Shown piece by piece: positions 29,547-37,588 of a DNA stretch of 64,000 nt. Both the position numbers and the translations under genes were made by a program. The DNA comes from Limnohabitans kasalickyi. Its GTDB lineage: Bacteria; Pseudomonadota; Gammaproteobacteria; Burkholderiales; Burkholderiaceae_C. Each line of letters starts with the position of its first letter. The first letter of the stretch is position 1. The notes beneath the pieces are model-generated. The model saw nothing but the letters and a program-made list of their open reading frames with translations, did no database searches and was not told the origin of the DNA. The DNA lies in contig OZ248407.1 of assembly GCA_965234325.1 (NCBI GenBank), positions 1,054,001 to 1,118,000 of the forward strand. The letters run 5' to 3'.

Positions 29547-30452
29547 TTAGGCTCTTTGGCTCAACGTGATCAATTCCAATACAGCTTGAGCAAATACTTC
29601 CGGCACTTCTTGCGGCACATTGTGGCCGGCGCCTGCCACAATACGGTGGTCACGAGGCCCCGTAAAGTAAAGAGCCTGCGTTGCAGCAGGGAGCGCAGGG
29701 TTCACACCATCATCCGCACCATCGAAGGTGATGCTTGGCACCCGAATAACAGGCTGAGCTGCCAAGCGCTGTTCGATTTCTGCAAAAGCGGGGTCACCAG
29801 CCACCAAACCGTAGCGGTGCCGATAGGAGTGAATCACCACATCCACAAAGTCGGGGTTGTCAAACGAAGGCGCTGTGCGTGCAAATTGGTCCGCAGTAAA
29901 CGCCCAGGTTGGAGACCATTGTTGCCACAACAACTGCGTCAGCGCGTTCCGGTTCATTTCTAAACCTGCGCGACCACGCTCATTGTGAAAATAATATTGG
30001 TACCACAGCAAATGCTCGCGCTCTGGCGCTGCGGGTTCCAAGGCGCGAGCAATGTTCTGGATGTTGTAGCTGTTGCACGACACCAAGCCTTGGCAACGCT
30101 CAGGCCACAAAGCCGCCACCACACAAGCGGCGCGACCGCCCCAGTCATAGCCTGCTAAAACCGCTTTTTGAATCTGCAAAGCATCCATCAAAGCCAACAA
30201 ATCGGCACCCAATGCGGCTTGCTCGCCAGAACGCAGGGTGCTGGCATCTTTGAAGCGCGTCGAACCAAATCCGCGCAAATAAGGCACGATCACTCGGCAG
30301 CCTGCTTGAACCAGTAAAGGCGTGACATCGACATAGGCCTGAATGTCATAAGGAAAGCCGTGCAGCAGAAACACAACAGGGCCATCCGCTGGGCCTAGAT
30401 CTGCATAACCGACGTTCAGAACGCCGGCGTCAATTTGATGTGTGGCTTGCAA
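29547..30452 (-). CDS. Alpha/beta hydrolase, epoxide-hydrolase-like
   Basis: A 301-residue hydrolase with the oxyanion block LLHGFPYDIQAY and the nucleophile elbow GYDWGGRA, where Asp is the nucleophile as in epoxide hydrolases and haloalkane dehalogenases. The catalytic His lies in GAGHNVPQEVP near the C-terminus. It starts at a TTG; no in-frame ATG exists, because a TGA lies 9 bases before it. That TGA is the displaced stop codon of guaA at the left end of the integrated element, so this gene was originally next to guaA. It is now expressed, if at all, from within the element or from TTG-proximal DNA. Confidence 0.88.
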   Translation of the reverse strand: MQATHQIDAGVLNVGYADLGPADGPVVFLLHGFPYDIQAYVDVTPLLVQAGCRVIVPYLRGFGSTRFKDASTLRSGEQAALGADLLALMDALQIQKAVLAGYDWGGRAACVVAALWPERCQGLVSCNSYNIQNIARALEPAAPEREHLLWYQYYFHNERGRAGLEMNRNALTQLLWQQWSPTWAFTADQFARTAPSFDNPDFVDVVIHSYRHRYGLVAGDPAFAEIEQRLAAQPVIRVPSITFDGADDGVNPALPAATQALYFTGPRDHRIVAGAGHNVPQEVPEVFAQAVLELITLSQRA

Positions 30453-30462
30453 TTTCGGTCAT

Positions 30463-30470
30463 TCCCACTC
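30463..30470. repeat. Left attachment site (displaced guaA 3' end)
   Basis: TCCCACTC, followed by AATAGT, reads on the minus strand ACTATTGAGTGGGAATGA, that is Thr-Ile-Glu-Trp-Glu-stop. It copies the C-terminal codons of GuaA with three silent differences. The TGA that follows lies 9 bases before the TTG start of the alpha/beta hydrolase. This is the distal att site left by integration. Confidence 0.85.
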
Positions 30471-30628
30471 AATAGTAACGTAGGTAAAAAACCCAGCATT
30501 TAAGCGGCTTTCAGCACACCAAATCTTCTGTGTGTAAGTTTTGCGTGACTTTTTTGCTCGTTCTTGTAGCAACATACCTTTACGTAACCTATTGTGTTTA
30601 TTGGATTTTACACGCTTATGGTTACACG

Positions 30629-30661
30629 TTGCGCTACAAAAACAAAAGCTCTTTGCGCTAC
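30629..30661 (+). repeat. Pair of TTGCGCTAC direct repeats upstream of the acetyltransferase
   Basis: TTGCGCTAC occurs at 30629-30637 and 30653-30661, 24 bases apart, about 50 bases before the ATG at 30712. A spacing near two helical turns would put both on one DNA face. They may be an operator or chance; no regulator was identified. Confidence 0.35.
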
Positions 30662-30711
30662 TACAACGCACAAGTAAAATGAGCTTACATACAACTGCTA
30701 AAGGAACGGCA

Positions 30712-31432
<721 letters not shown>

Positions 31433-31999
31433 TCACACTAACTCAACAGCCGCTTTAAGCATAGCTGGGCGCAAGTCAATATAGCGTTGCGTAGTAGCCA
31501 TATTGCTGTGTCCAGCCAATGCCATTAGCGTTCTTACGCCCACGCCACGTTCAGCTAAGTTAGTAAGTCCAGTTCGTCTGCCGCTATGTGACGTAGCGCC
31601 ACTAATGCCAGCACCTCTGTATATTCCATTCACAATGTGCGTCAATGTGTTTGCTGTAAAACCGTCACTGCGCTGCGTGTAAAACAATGGTTGTGTAAGC
31701 TGCTTTGGTTTATGTGCCGCTACATACGCAGCAAGTTCAACCCTCACTTTTTCAGCAAACCAAATCTTCCGCCTCTTCTTACCCTTTGTCTGCGCAGCCG
31801 TTAGCGTTGTTTCAGCTTTAACTTGTCCGTCTGCTTCTAATACGTCGCAATAGCGTAGTGCCGCTACTTCACCCACTCGTAGCATTGCGTAATGCGTCAG
31901 CAAAATAATCGCTCTGTTGCGCTTGTAGTGTCTGCGTGTGCGTAAATAATCCAAAACACGTTGTAGCTGTTGCTGTGTGAGTGTTGCTGCTTGTGCCAT
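31433..31999 (-). CDS. Short tyrosine recombinase, catalytic domain only
   Basis: A 188-residue site-specific recombinase. Catalytic residues are Arg in MLRVGEVAALRY, His/Arg in TSHSGRRTGLT, His in LAGHSNMATTQRYID and the Tyr nucleophile in QRYID. There is almost no N-terminal core-binding domain, so it resembles FimB/FimE-like short recombinases more than a phage integrase. I chose the ATG at 31999 (MAQAATLT) because GGAGCT lies upstream; a start at 32146 would add 49 unlikely residues. It abuts the acetyltransferase stop, tail to tail. Its DNA target is unknown. Confidence 0.88.
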   Translation of the reverse strand: MAQAATLTQQQLQRVLDYLRTRRHYKRNRAIILLTHYAMLRVGEVAALRYCDVLEADGQVKAETTLTAAQTKGKKRRKIWFAEKVRVELAAYVAAHKPKQLTQPLFYTQRSDGFTANTLTHIVNGIYRGAGISGATSHSGRRTGLTNLAERGVGVRTLMALAGHSNMATTQRYIDLRPAMLKAAVELV

Positions 32000-32044
32000 T
32001 TTGTAGCTCCTTTGCTTTGGTGCTGTTTCACTACATATATTGTG

Positions 32045-32057
32045 TTTTCTGTTCAAA
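32045..32057 (+). repeat. Element-specific 13-mer TTTTCTGTTCAAA, copy 1
   Basis: This 13-mer recurs in the element's intergenic regions: exact and inverted at 33215-33227, 12 of 13 bases at 33833-33844, and with one change (TTTTGTGTTCAAA) at 32135-32147. A shorter match, CTCTGTTCAT, is at 33246-33255. Here it lies 46 bases upstream of the short recombinase start. It could bind an element-encoded regulator or Rep. Confidence 0.6.
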
Positions 32058-32134
32058 GTTTTTCCTACCTCTTTTTGCCAGCACAAACCACGTTGATTTT
32101 GTTGAAGATTTCGCGTTTCAACACATTTTGTGTA

Positions 32135-32147
32135 TTTTGTGTTCAAA
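32135..32147 (+). repeat. Element-specific 13-mer, variant copy TTTTGTGTTCAAA
   Basis: It differs from the consensus TTTTCTGTTCAAA at one base and points the same way as copy 1, 90 bases away. It lies in the noncoding control region. Confidence 0.5.
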
Positions 32148-32298
32148 CATATTTAGCTATAGCAGCATTACGCTGCGCATATTTCCGTAGCAAATAAGCC
32201 ACAGCCAAGCTGCGCATTACAAGCCCTACAAGCTGTTTTATTGCTGTCGCTGCTGTGCTGCTATTCAGCTACACACGTTAAACGCTTATAGAAGCTAA

Positions 32299-32337
32299 AA
32301 CACGCTAACGCAGCGTTTGTAGCCGTGTCAGCGTGTT
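32299..32337. repeat. Nested inverted repeat, candidate Rep nicking site or origin
   Basis: AACACGCT (32299-32306) and its exact complement AGCGTGTT (32330-32337) enclose a second inverted repeat, AACGC-A-GCGTT (32307-32317). Such nested stems can extrude as a cruciform. It lies about 320 bases downstream of the end of the Rep-like gene, in noncoding DNA. Rolling-circle origins are often hairpins of this type, but no nick motif can be proven here. Confidence 0.5.
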
Positions 32338-32501
32338 GCCCATTTTTCAGTTTGCTGTGTGTATTTTTTGCGCTGCTATTTTCAGCACATACCCATTTTG
32401 TTTTGTGCTGGTGATTTTTTACCTATAGCCCCATTAGTTTTCTGCTTTGTATATTAAAAATACTTTGCCTATCTCAGTGTTGTCACTCTGTTTCATTGCT
32501 C

Positions 32502-32702
32502 TCAGTCTGTTGCTGTGTGTTTGAATATTTTTGACAATACCAATACAACTAACACTTCATTCAGTGTCAGCAATATTGTTTTAAGTTGTCCAATCCGTTT
32601 TGCTTGTCGCCAACGCTGCGTCAAACGCCAAGCTATGTTTATGTGTTGTTGATTAAATCGTTGCCAGTATGTGTTTAGGTGCTTGTGTATTGCTGTAGTC
32701 AA
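32502..32702 (-). CDS. Small overlapping ORF after the Rep gene, hydrophobic C-terminus
   Basis: A possible 66-residue protein whose ATG lies inside the last 50 bases of the Rep-like gene in another frame. The N-terminal half is rich in Gln, Arg, Trp and His (WRLTQRWRQAKRI); the C-terminal half has a hydrophobic stretch (LKTILLTLNEVLVVLVL) that could span a membrane. Coupled translation after rep is plausible. I do not recognise it. It may be noise, since only overlap position and composition support it. Confidence 0.4.
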   Translation of the reverse strand: MTTAIHKHLNTYWQRFNQQHINIAWRLTQRWRQAKRIGQLKTILLTLNEVLVVLVLSKIFKHTATD

Positions 32703-33201
32703 TAACTTCCAAGTTGCCTTTGTGTGCTTCTTTGCCTATATATTCATTCCAACGTTGTTCTGTGCCTTTTGTTAGCTTGTCTAACTTTATATCTGTTGTG
32801 CCTACTTCTGTTGCCGCCCATAACTGCCTAATACCGTCTTCCAATAAATCGTGTGTAGCAGCTAATGGCAAGTTGCCTAATGCTACGTGTATGTGTAGCG
32901 TTCTGTTTTTATCGTATGTGTTTTGCGTGCCTTCAATCGCAGCAACAAATACGGGCACATATTTGTTATTACGCAACCAGCCATTGCCAGTAAGCAAGCG
33001 ATTTAAGCGCAAACGAAACTGATTTAAGCTACTGCGTGTTGCGTCTAAACGTTGTTCCATTGTTGCCTTGCTAATAGCGTATGTAGGCAAGTTTGTTTGT
33101 AGCGTCAATGCGTAGTCACAATGCTGCGCCAGCTTGTCCAAATAGTCTGCTTGCGCTGCTACGTATGCCTTTTTGTTAGTGTTTTGCTGTTCATTGTTCA
33201 T
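32653..33201 (-). CDS. HUH-superfamily replication initiator (Rep-like), rolling-circle type
   Basis: A 182-residue protein with the three rolling-circle Rep motifs in order: motif 1 DYALTLQT (residues 29-36), motif 2 HIHVAL with the metal-binding His pair (103 and 105), and motif 3 EYIGKE with a single catalytic Tyr154 and Lys157. Such proteins nick one strand at an origin and stay bound to its 5' end. No helicase domain is present, as in small plasmid and filamentous-phage Reps. The other reading is a small relaxase. An inverted copy of the 13-mer repeat lies 14 bases upstream. This is the strongest hint that the element replicates. Confidence 0.75.
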   Translation of the reverse strand: MNNEQQNTNKKAYVAAQADYLDKLAQHCDYALTLQTNLPTYAISKATMEQRLDATRSSLNQFRLRLNRLLTGNGWLRNNKYVPVFVAAIEGTQNTYDKNRTLHIHVALGNLPLAATHDLLEDGIRQLWAATEVGTTDIKLDKLTKGTEQRWNEYIGKEAHKGNLEVIDYSNTQAPKHILATI

Positions 33202-33214
33202 ACCTTTATTTATG

Positions 33215-33227
33215 TTTGAACAGAAAA
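33215..33227 (-). repeat. Element-specific 13-mer, inverted copy upstream of rep
   Basis: TTTGAACAGAAAA is the exact reverse complement of TTTTCTGTTCAAA. It lies just upstream of the Rep-like gene on the strand facing it, the same relation copy 1 has to the short recombinase gene. Confidence 0.6.
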
Positions 33228-33363
33228 AGTTAAATATTTTTACCTTCTCTGTTCATACCGCCTAAAAGCCTTGTCCAGCAACGCTTTACGAGCTTATTGT
33301 TAGTGCTGCGCTGCGTCATAAATGCCGCTTGCGCAAAGAACTGACACACTAAAAGGATTAAAA

Positions 33364-33801
33364 ATGACACTGGCAAACTTAAAACTCACTACTGCTAAAA
33401 AACCCACTCAAATCTCTGCTGTTATTCAGCGTCGCAATAAACTCGTAATGCGTTTGCGCGAACAGATTGAACTGACAAAAGCAGAACAAGCTGGCACAGC
33501 TTATATACCCACTAAACTGCGCAGCGTAACTGACACAGAAACTGGTATGCGCAAACAAGTTGCCGTTAGTAAGCGTGTAAAAAGTTGGGTATTTACAGCT
33601 GACAACGGCAAGCTCTGCGTCAATGTGCGTTATGGCGCACGTATTTTGGAGTTGGCTAAAGGCAAGACTGCGATTGAAGTTGCTACAGCTAAAGAACTGG
33701 TAGCAACATTTGAAACAATATGCGCAGCTGTAAATGCTGGCGAACTGGACGCTGCGATTGACGCAGCAAGTAATCAACTGCGTTCTGGTTTTGCCAAATA
33801 A
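33364..33801 (+). CDS. Hypothetical protein resembling DUF6641
   Basis: A 145-residue soluble protein starting MTLANLKLTTAKKPTQ, with an AAAGGA box 6 bases before the ATG. It has a basic N-terminal half, a central RVKSWVFTADNGKLCVNVRYG, and ends AGELDAAIDAASNQLR. From memory this resembles a family catalogued as DUF6641, common in betaproteobacterial islands; the function is unknown and I could not check it. A nucleic-acid-related role would fit its place next to rep, but that is a guess. Confidence 0.75.
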   Translation: MTLANLKLTTAKKPTQISAVIQRRNKLVMRLREQIELTKAEQAGTAYIPTKLRSVTDTETGMRKQVAVSKRVKSWVFTADNGKLCVNVRYGARILELAKGKTAIEVATAKELVATFETICAAVNAGELDAAIDAASNQLRSGFAK

Positions 33802-33832
33802 CACACATAAGTCAAACGCTTCTGTTGTTACT

Positions 33833-33844
33833 TTTTCTGTTCAA
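33833..33844 (+). repeat. Element-specific 13-mer, partial copy TTTTCTGTTCAA
   Basis: Twelve of the 13 consensus bases lie 31 bases before the start of the Pro-rich protein gene. Together with the other copies this puts a site upstream of three of the element's genes. Confidence 0.55.
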
Positions 33845-33874
33845 TAAATACATTAGCAACATAGGGACTAATAT

Positions 33875-34363
33875 ATGAGAATATTTGAAATAGCTGACGC
33901 AGAAGCGCAACTGGCATTATGGAAACTGGTAAATGATAGCGTTTGGACTGCGATACAAACACAGCAACACGAACAAGCTAAACAAAAAGCCGCAGCACAG
34001 CAACAGAAAAAATCTAAGCGTAGCAAACGTGTTAGTAAGCGAAGTATCTCTGCGCCAGCACCCATACCCAAACTACCAAAGCCTACGCCTAAGTTAGCAG
34101 CACCCAATAAGCCTATTGCTAACCCACCCCAACAGCCAGCACAAAAACTACCCACCCCCACATACGCAAAACCCAGCCCACAGCCATACCCACCCAAACC
34201 ATTACCTACAGCAACCGCCACCCCCAATCAAAACGTCAGCAACCCAACCACTAACTTAGCTACGCAAATCAACCCTACGCAACAACAGCGTCAGCTTCCA
34301 TTGCCTCCACAAAGTGCGTTATTGGCGCAAAAGAAGCGTGTTTTACCAAATAAACGTATGTAA
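33875..34363 (+). CDS. Pro/Lys/Gln-rich low-complexity protein
   Basis: A 162-residue protein. The first 35 residues look helical (MRIFEIADAEAQLALWKLVN). Then comes a basic stretch (KKSKRSKRVSKRS), a long Pro/Lys/Ala/Thr-rich disordered region with repeated PKP, PxPP and NPP motifs, and a Gln-rich tail. There are no membrane spans and no catalytic motif. It could bind nucleic acid or serve as a scaffold. It follows the DUF6641-like gene by 73 bases on the same strand. Confidence 0.65.
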   Translation: MRIFEIADAEAQLALWKLVNDSVWTAIQTQQHEQAKQKAAAQQQKKSKRSKRVSKRSISAPAPIPKLPKPTPKLAAPNKPIANPPQQPAQKLPTPTYAKPSPQPYPPKPLPTATATPNQNVSNPTTNLATQINPTQQQRQLPLPPQSALLAQKKRVLPNKRM

Positions 34364-34412
34364 ATAAAAAATATGGGGACACGAACGAGAGGCATAGCTA
34401 AAATGGTTACTA

Positions 34413-35702
34413 CTACTTTGGAATAAGCAAGCCGTCTCTATATTCAAACTGCGGCAGCGCATTGGTAATCATTTTCGCTTCGCTTGTATGGTAGTAAGTT
34501 TTTTCAATCTGCGCCGTGCTTGTGCCGCACGTCTCTGCTACTTGTGTAGGCGTTGCGCCTCTGTTTATTCTGTCCGTAATAAAGTAATGCCTAAAGCTGT
34601 ATGGCACTAAGTCACGTGTATCTGTATCCTTCACTTCAGCCAACTCTACTATTTTGTCAAAGTGATAGCCAATAGCACGAGGCGTTAGCATAGACGTTCC
34701 GTTTGCGCTAAAAATCAACGTGTCGCCAAACGCTTTTGCTTTTTTATTTTCTTTGTTTGCTTTGACATAACGCGGCTGAAGCAACTTAAACAGCTCGTCA
34801 AAATATTCCCAATCTTTAACAACAAAATGTCTTGTTTTTCTAACCTTCGTTGTTTCTGCCCGCACCGTTATTTTGACTAAGCTATACGTATCTTCAGCAG
34901 CTTGTCCTTTTACATTCTTTTCAAGCCATTTAATGTCACTCCATTTCAGCTGTAACTGCTCGCCTCTGCGCAGCCCAGTAATAATGGATATGAGTAAGTA
35001 GTAGCCCGTTATTACCTTTGCTAAGTTACCTTCTTCTTTTATGTTTTTCTTTGCGTCAGTAATGTATTTTTCAAGCTCAGTTTTTATTCTTACTATTTCT
35101 TCGTCTTCAAACGTGCTACGTCGTAATGCTTCGTCACCTCTGTCAATGCGCTTTAATGGCTTAAAGTCAAAGCCGTCAATGTATGTCTCATTCCGCTTAT
35201 ACAACCAAGTAATCATTGCGTTGATAGTGCTTTGTTCATTTGCTACCGTTGTTTGACTGACGTTGATTTTCTTTTTTGTTTTAGTGCGCGAATGTAGATA
35301 GTTTTCACAATCTGTGCGTTCAAGTTCTTTTAGCTTTGTATCTCGCCCAATAAACTCCAGCCAATGTTCTAAGTGCGTTTTAATCGTGCCGTAGCGTCCT
35401 TTAACAATATACTCAGCTTCAACGTCTAACGCACGTTGCTTCAAATATTCCTCAACACCTTGCTTTGTTGTTTTAGAAAAATAAGTTTTACCCGCTAACT
35501 GCTGCGCCATTAGCTCGTGATAATACTTTTTTGCTTTATCTATTGCTGTATCTCTATTGCGTGTGCGTAGGCTAAAACGTGCGTATTTCTTTTCCTTACC
35601 TAACCACATACGCATTTGCCAATACTCGCCGCGTTTATACACAACAGCTTCGTCGTATATCTCTATCTCATCAGCATTAAACGTTTGTTTTTTTAACGGC
35701 AT
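34413..35702 (-). CDS. Tyrosine site-specific integrase of the guaA element
   Basis: A 429-residue phage-type integrase: an N-terminal arm-binding/SAM-like part (residues 1-190) and a catalytic domain with Arg in TGLRRGEQLQLKWSD, FRHYF in VPYSFRHYFIT, and the Tyr nucleophile in EKTYYHTS. The distance to the attachment site in guaA is 165 bases, the normal position of an integrase gene next to its att site. It presumably catalysed the insertion into GAGTGGGA. Codon use matches the rest of the element and not guaA. Confidence 0.93.
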   Translation of the reverse strand: MPLKKQTFNADEIEIYDEAVVYKRGEYWQMRMWLGKEKKYARFSLRTRNRDTAIDKAKKYYHELMAQQLAGKTYFSKTTKQGVEEYLKQRALDVEAEYIVKGRYGTIKTHLEHWLEFIGRDTKLKELERTDCENYLHSRTKTKKKINVSQTTVANEQSTINAMITWLYKRNETYIDGFDFKPLKRIDRGDEALRRSTFEDEEIVRIKTELEKYITDAKKNIKEEGNLAKVITGYYLLISIITGLRRGEQLQLKWSDIKWLEKNVKGQAAEDTYSLVKITVRAETTKVRKTRHFVVKDWEYFDELFKLLQPRYVKANKENKKAKAFGDTLIFSANGTSMLTPRAIGYHFDKIVELAEVKDTDTRDLVPYSFRHYFITDRINRGATPTQVAETCGTSTAQIEKTYYHTSEAKMITNALPQFEYRDGLLIPK

Positions 35703-35772
35703 ATTTGGTTTGGGTTACTACGTTTTTGAACGGCTACAGCGTTGTGTAGCTTTACGTGTAACTTTAATGCCA

Positions 35773-35805
35773 ACGCCCAACTAAATCAACAACTTAGTTG
35801 GGCGT
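35773..35805. promoter_or_regulatory. 12-bp perfect inverted repeat between integrase and guaA
   Basis: ACGCCCAACTAA and its complement TTAGTTGGGCGT surround a 9-base loop. No T-run follows on the minus strand, so it is a poor terminator for guaA; on the plus strand TGTTTTGTG follows. It lies in the integrase promoter region and may serve as an operator, an excisionase site or a weak terminator. Confidence 0.5.
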
Positions 35806-35848
35806 GTGTCTGTTTTGTGTAACTATAAAACCTATATAAATCAACAGC

Positions 35849-35856
35849 TTACGTAA
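35849..35856. repeat. TTACGTAA palindrome near the right attachment site
   Basis: TTACGTAA occurs here, 10 bases inside the right att core, and again at 30580-30587, 109 bases inside the left core. Related TTTACGTGTAAC is at 35751-35762 and TAACGTA at 30476-30482. Clusters of one short motif near both ends are what arm-type integrase sites look like. Confidence 0.4.
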
Positions 35857-35862
35857 TAGTTT

Positions 35863-37479
35863 CTACTCCCACTCGATGGTCGCCGGTGGTTTTGAAGACA
35901 CGTCGTAGGTCACTCGGTTGATGCCACGCACCTCGTTGATGATGCGGCCCGAGACTTTCTTGAGCAGCGCATAAGGCAACTCGGCCCAGTCTGCCGTCAT
36001 GAAGTCGCTGGTTTGCACGGCGCGCAAGGCCACCACGTAGTCGTAGGTGCGGCCATCGCCCATCACGCCCACGCTCTTGACGGGCAAGAACACGGTGAAG
36101 GCTTGGCTGGTCAATGCGTACCAAGATTTGCCCGTGGCTTCGTCTTTGAAGTTGTGCAGCTCTTCAATGAAGATCGCGTCGGCACGGCGCAGCAAGTCGG
36201 CGTATTCCTTTTTCACTTCGCCCAAAATGCGCACGCCCAAGCCTGGGCCGGGGAATGGGTGGCGGTACACCATGTCGTGAGGTAGCCCTAAGGCCACGCC
36301 GAGTTCGCGCACTTCGTCTTTGAACAATTCGCGCAATGGCTCCAAGAGTTTCAAGCCCAGCTGCTCGGGCAAGCCGCCCACGTTGTGGTGGCTCTTGATC
36401 GTCACGGCTTTTTTGCTCTTCGCACCACCGGACTCGATCACGTCTGGGTAAATCGTGCCTTGGGCCAAGAATGTGGCGCCTTTGTGGCCACCGTCGCCCG
36501 CCTTGAGTTTGGCCGCTTGTTCTTTGAACACGTCCACAAACAAGCCACCGATGATTTTGCGTTTGGCTTCTGGCTCGCTCACGCCCGCCAACTTGCCCAA
36601 GAACAGGTCGCTGGCGTCCACACGAATCACATGGGCGTGCAACTTGCCCACGAACATGTCCATCACCATGTCGCCTTCATTCAAGCGCAACAAGCCGTGG
36701 TCCACAAACACACAGGTGAGTTTGTCGCCAATGGCACGGTGAATCAGGGCTGCGGCGACGGACGAATCCACGCCGCCCGACAGGCCCAAGATGACTTCTT
36801 CGTCACCCACTTGTTGGCGAATGGCGGCCACTGCTTCTTCGATGTAGTCGCCCATGATCCAGTCGGGGCGCGTACCGCAAATATCCAGCACAAACCGGTT
36901 CAACAAGGCTTGTCCTTGCACCGTGTGCGTGACTTCGGGGTGGAACTGCACTGCGTAAAACTTGCGGGCTTCATCTGCCATACCGGCGATCGGGCAAGCA
37001 GGCGTTGAGGCCATGACCTTGAAGCCTTCGGGCAACTGCGTCACCTTGTCGCCGTGGCTCATCCAAACTTTCAGCATGCCATTGCCTTCGGGCGTGTTGA
37101 AGTCTTCAATGCCTTTCAGCAACGATGTGTGGCCGTGGGCGCGCACCTCGGCGTAGCCAAACTCGCGTGTGGTGCCCGCCTCCACCTTACCCCCCAGCTG
37201 GGTGGCCATGGTTTGCATGCCGTAGCAAATACCCAACACGGGAATACCCAGTTCAAACACGGCGTCTGGCGCGCGGTCATCCACCTCGTACACGCTGGCG
37301 TGGCTGCCTGACAGGATGATGCCCTTCAAGTTGCCGTCTTTGGCGTAGTCGCGCACCCAGTCGCTGGTCACGTCGCAAGGATGAACTTCACAAAACACAT
37401 GGGCCTCGCGCACACGGCGGGCGATGAGTTGGGTGACTTGAGAGCCGAAATCGAGGATGAGGATTTTTTGGTGCGACAT
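35863..37479 (-). CDS. guaA: GMP synthase (glutamine-hydrolysing)
   Basis: It converts XMP to GMP with glutamine and ATP. It has 538 residues. The class-I amidotransferase domain has the Cys nucleophile in VLGICYGMQ and the His/Glu in QFHPEVTHT. The ATP-pyrophosphatase P-loop is GLSGGVDSSV, and the C-terminal dimerisation domain ends PPATIEWE. I chose the ATG at 37479 (MSHQKILILDFGSQ). Its last codons are the integration target of the element and are restored by it. It is separated from guaB by a 10.4-kb chemosensory operon. Confidence 0.98.
   Translation of the reverse strand: MSHQKILILDFGSQVTQLIARRVREAHVFCEVHPCDVTSDWVRDYAKDGNLKGIILSGSHASVYEVDDRAPDAVFELGIPVLGICYGMQTMATQLGGKVEAGTTREFGYAEVRAHGHTSLLKGIEDFNTPEGNGMLKVWMSHGDKVTQLPEGFKVMASTPACPIAGMADEARKFYAVQFHPEVTHTVQGQALLNRFVLDICGTRPDWIMGDYIEEAVAAIRQQVGDEEVILGLSGGVDSSVAAALIHRAIGDKLTCVFVDHGLLRLNEGDMVMDMFVGKLHAHVIRVDASDLFLGKLAGVSEPEAKRKIIGGLFVDVFKEQAAKLKAGDGGHKGATFLAQGTIYPDVIESGGAKSKKAVTIKSHHNVGGLPEQLGLKLLEPLRELFKDEVRELGVALGLPHDMVYRHPFPGPGLGVRILGEVKKEYADLLRRADAIFIEELHNFKDEATGKSWYALTSQAFTVFLPVKSVGVMGDGRTYDYVVALRAVQTSDFMTADWAELPYALLKKVSGRIINEVRGINRVTYDVSSKPPATIEWE
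35867..35874. repeat. Right attachment site, inside the guaA stop region
   Basis: TCCCACTC here is the complement of GAGTGGGA, codons for Glu-Trp-Glu at the GuaA C-terminus. It matches the left site at 30463-30470. The integration kept the protein end unchanged. Confidence 0.85.
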
Positions 37480-37521
37480 AAATAAAAAATGGCCGTCAAA
37501 TGGCCTTCGCCTTATTGTCTC

Positions 37522-37562
37522 AAAAAACAAAGCCTCCTCGGCTCAATGATTTGAGTGAGGCG
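37522..37562 (-). terminator. Intrinsic terminator of the chemosensory operon
   Basis: On the minus strand the arms GCCTC and CTCAA, a 4-base loop, then TTGAG and GAGGC form a two-part stem, followed by TTTGTTTTTT. It lies 27 bases after the stop of the cyclase gene and before guaA, so guaA needs its own promoter in the remaining 40 bases or read-through. Confidence 0.8.
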
Positions 37563-37588
37563 ACTCAAGCACATTGACCCCGCATGAA

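Larger units (their letters stand above)
32000..32501. other. Noncoding control region of the element
   Basis: About 500 bases without a credible gene between the short recombinase and the Rep gene group; short open frames here are Cys/Phe-rich noise. It holds two copies of the element's 13-mer family and a nested inverted repeat. T-rich tracts are common on the plus strand. It is the best place for a replication origin and for the promoter of the short recombinase. Confidence 0.55.

Noticed and set aside
31970..32197. Two short Cys/Phe-rich plus-strand frames in the element
   Set aside because: They overlap the start of the short recombinase and the T-rich control region, lack ribosome-binding sites and show no family features.
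35773..35805. Inverted repeat as the guaA terminator
   Set aside because: The stem is good, but no T-run follows on the minus strand, so I list it as a regulatory dyad and not as a terminator.
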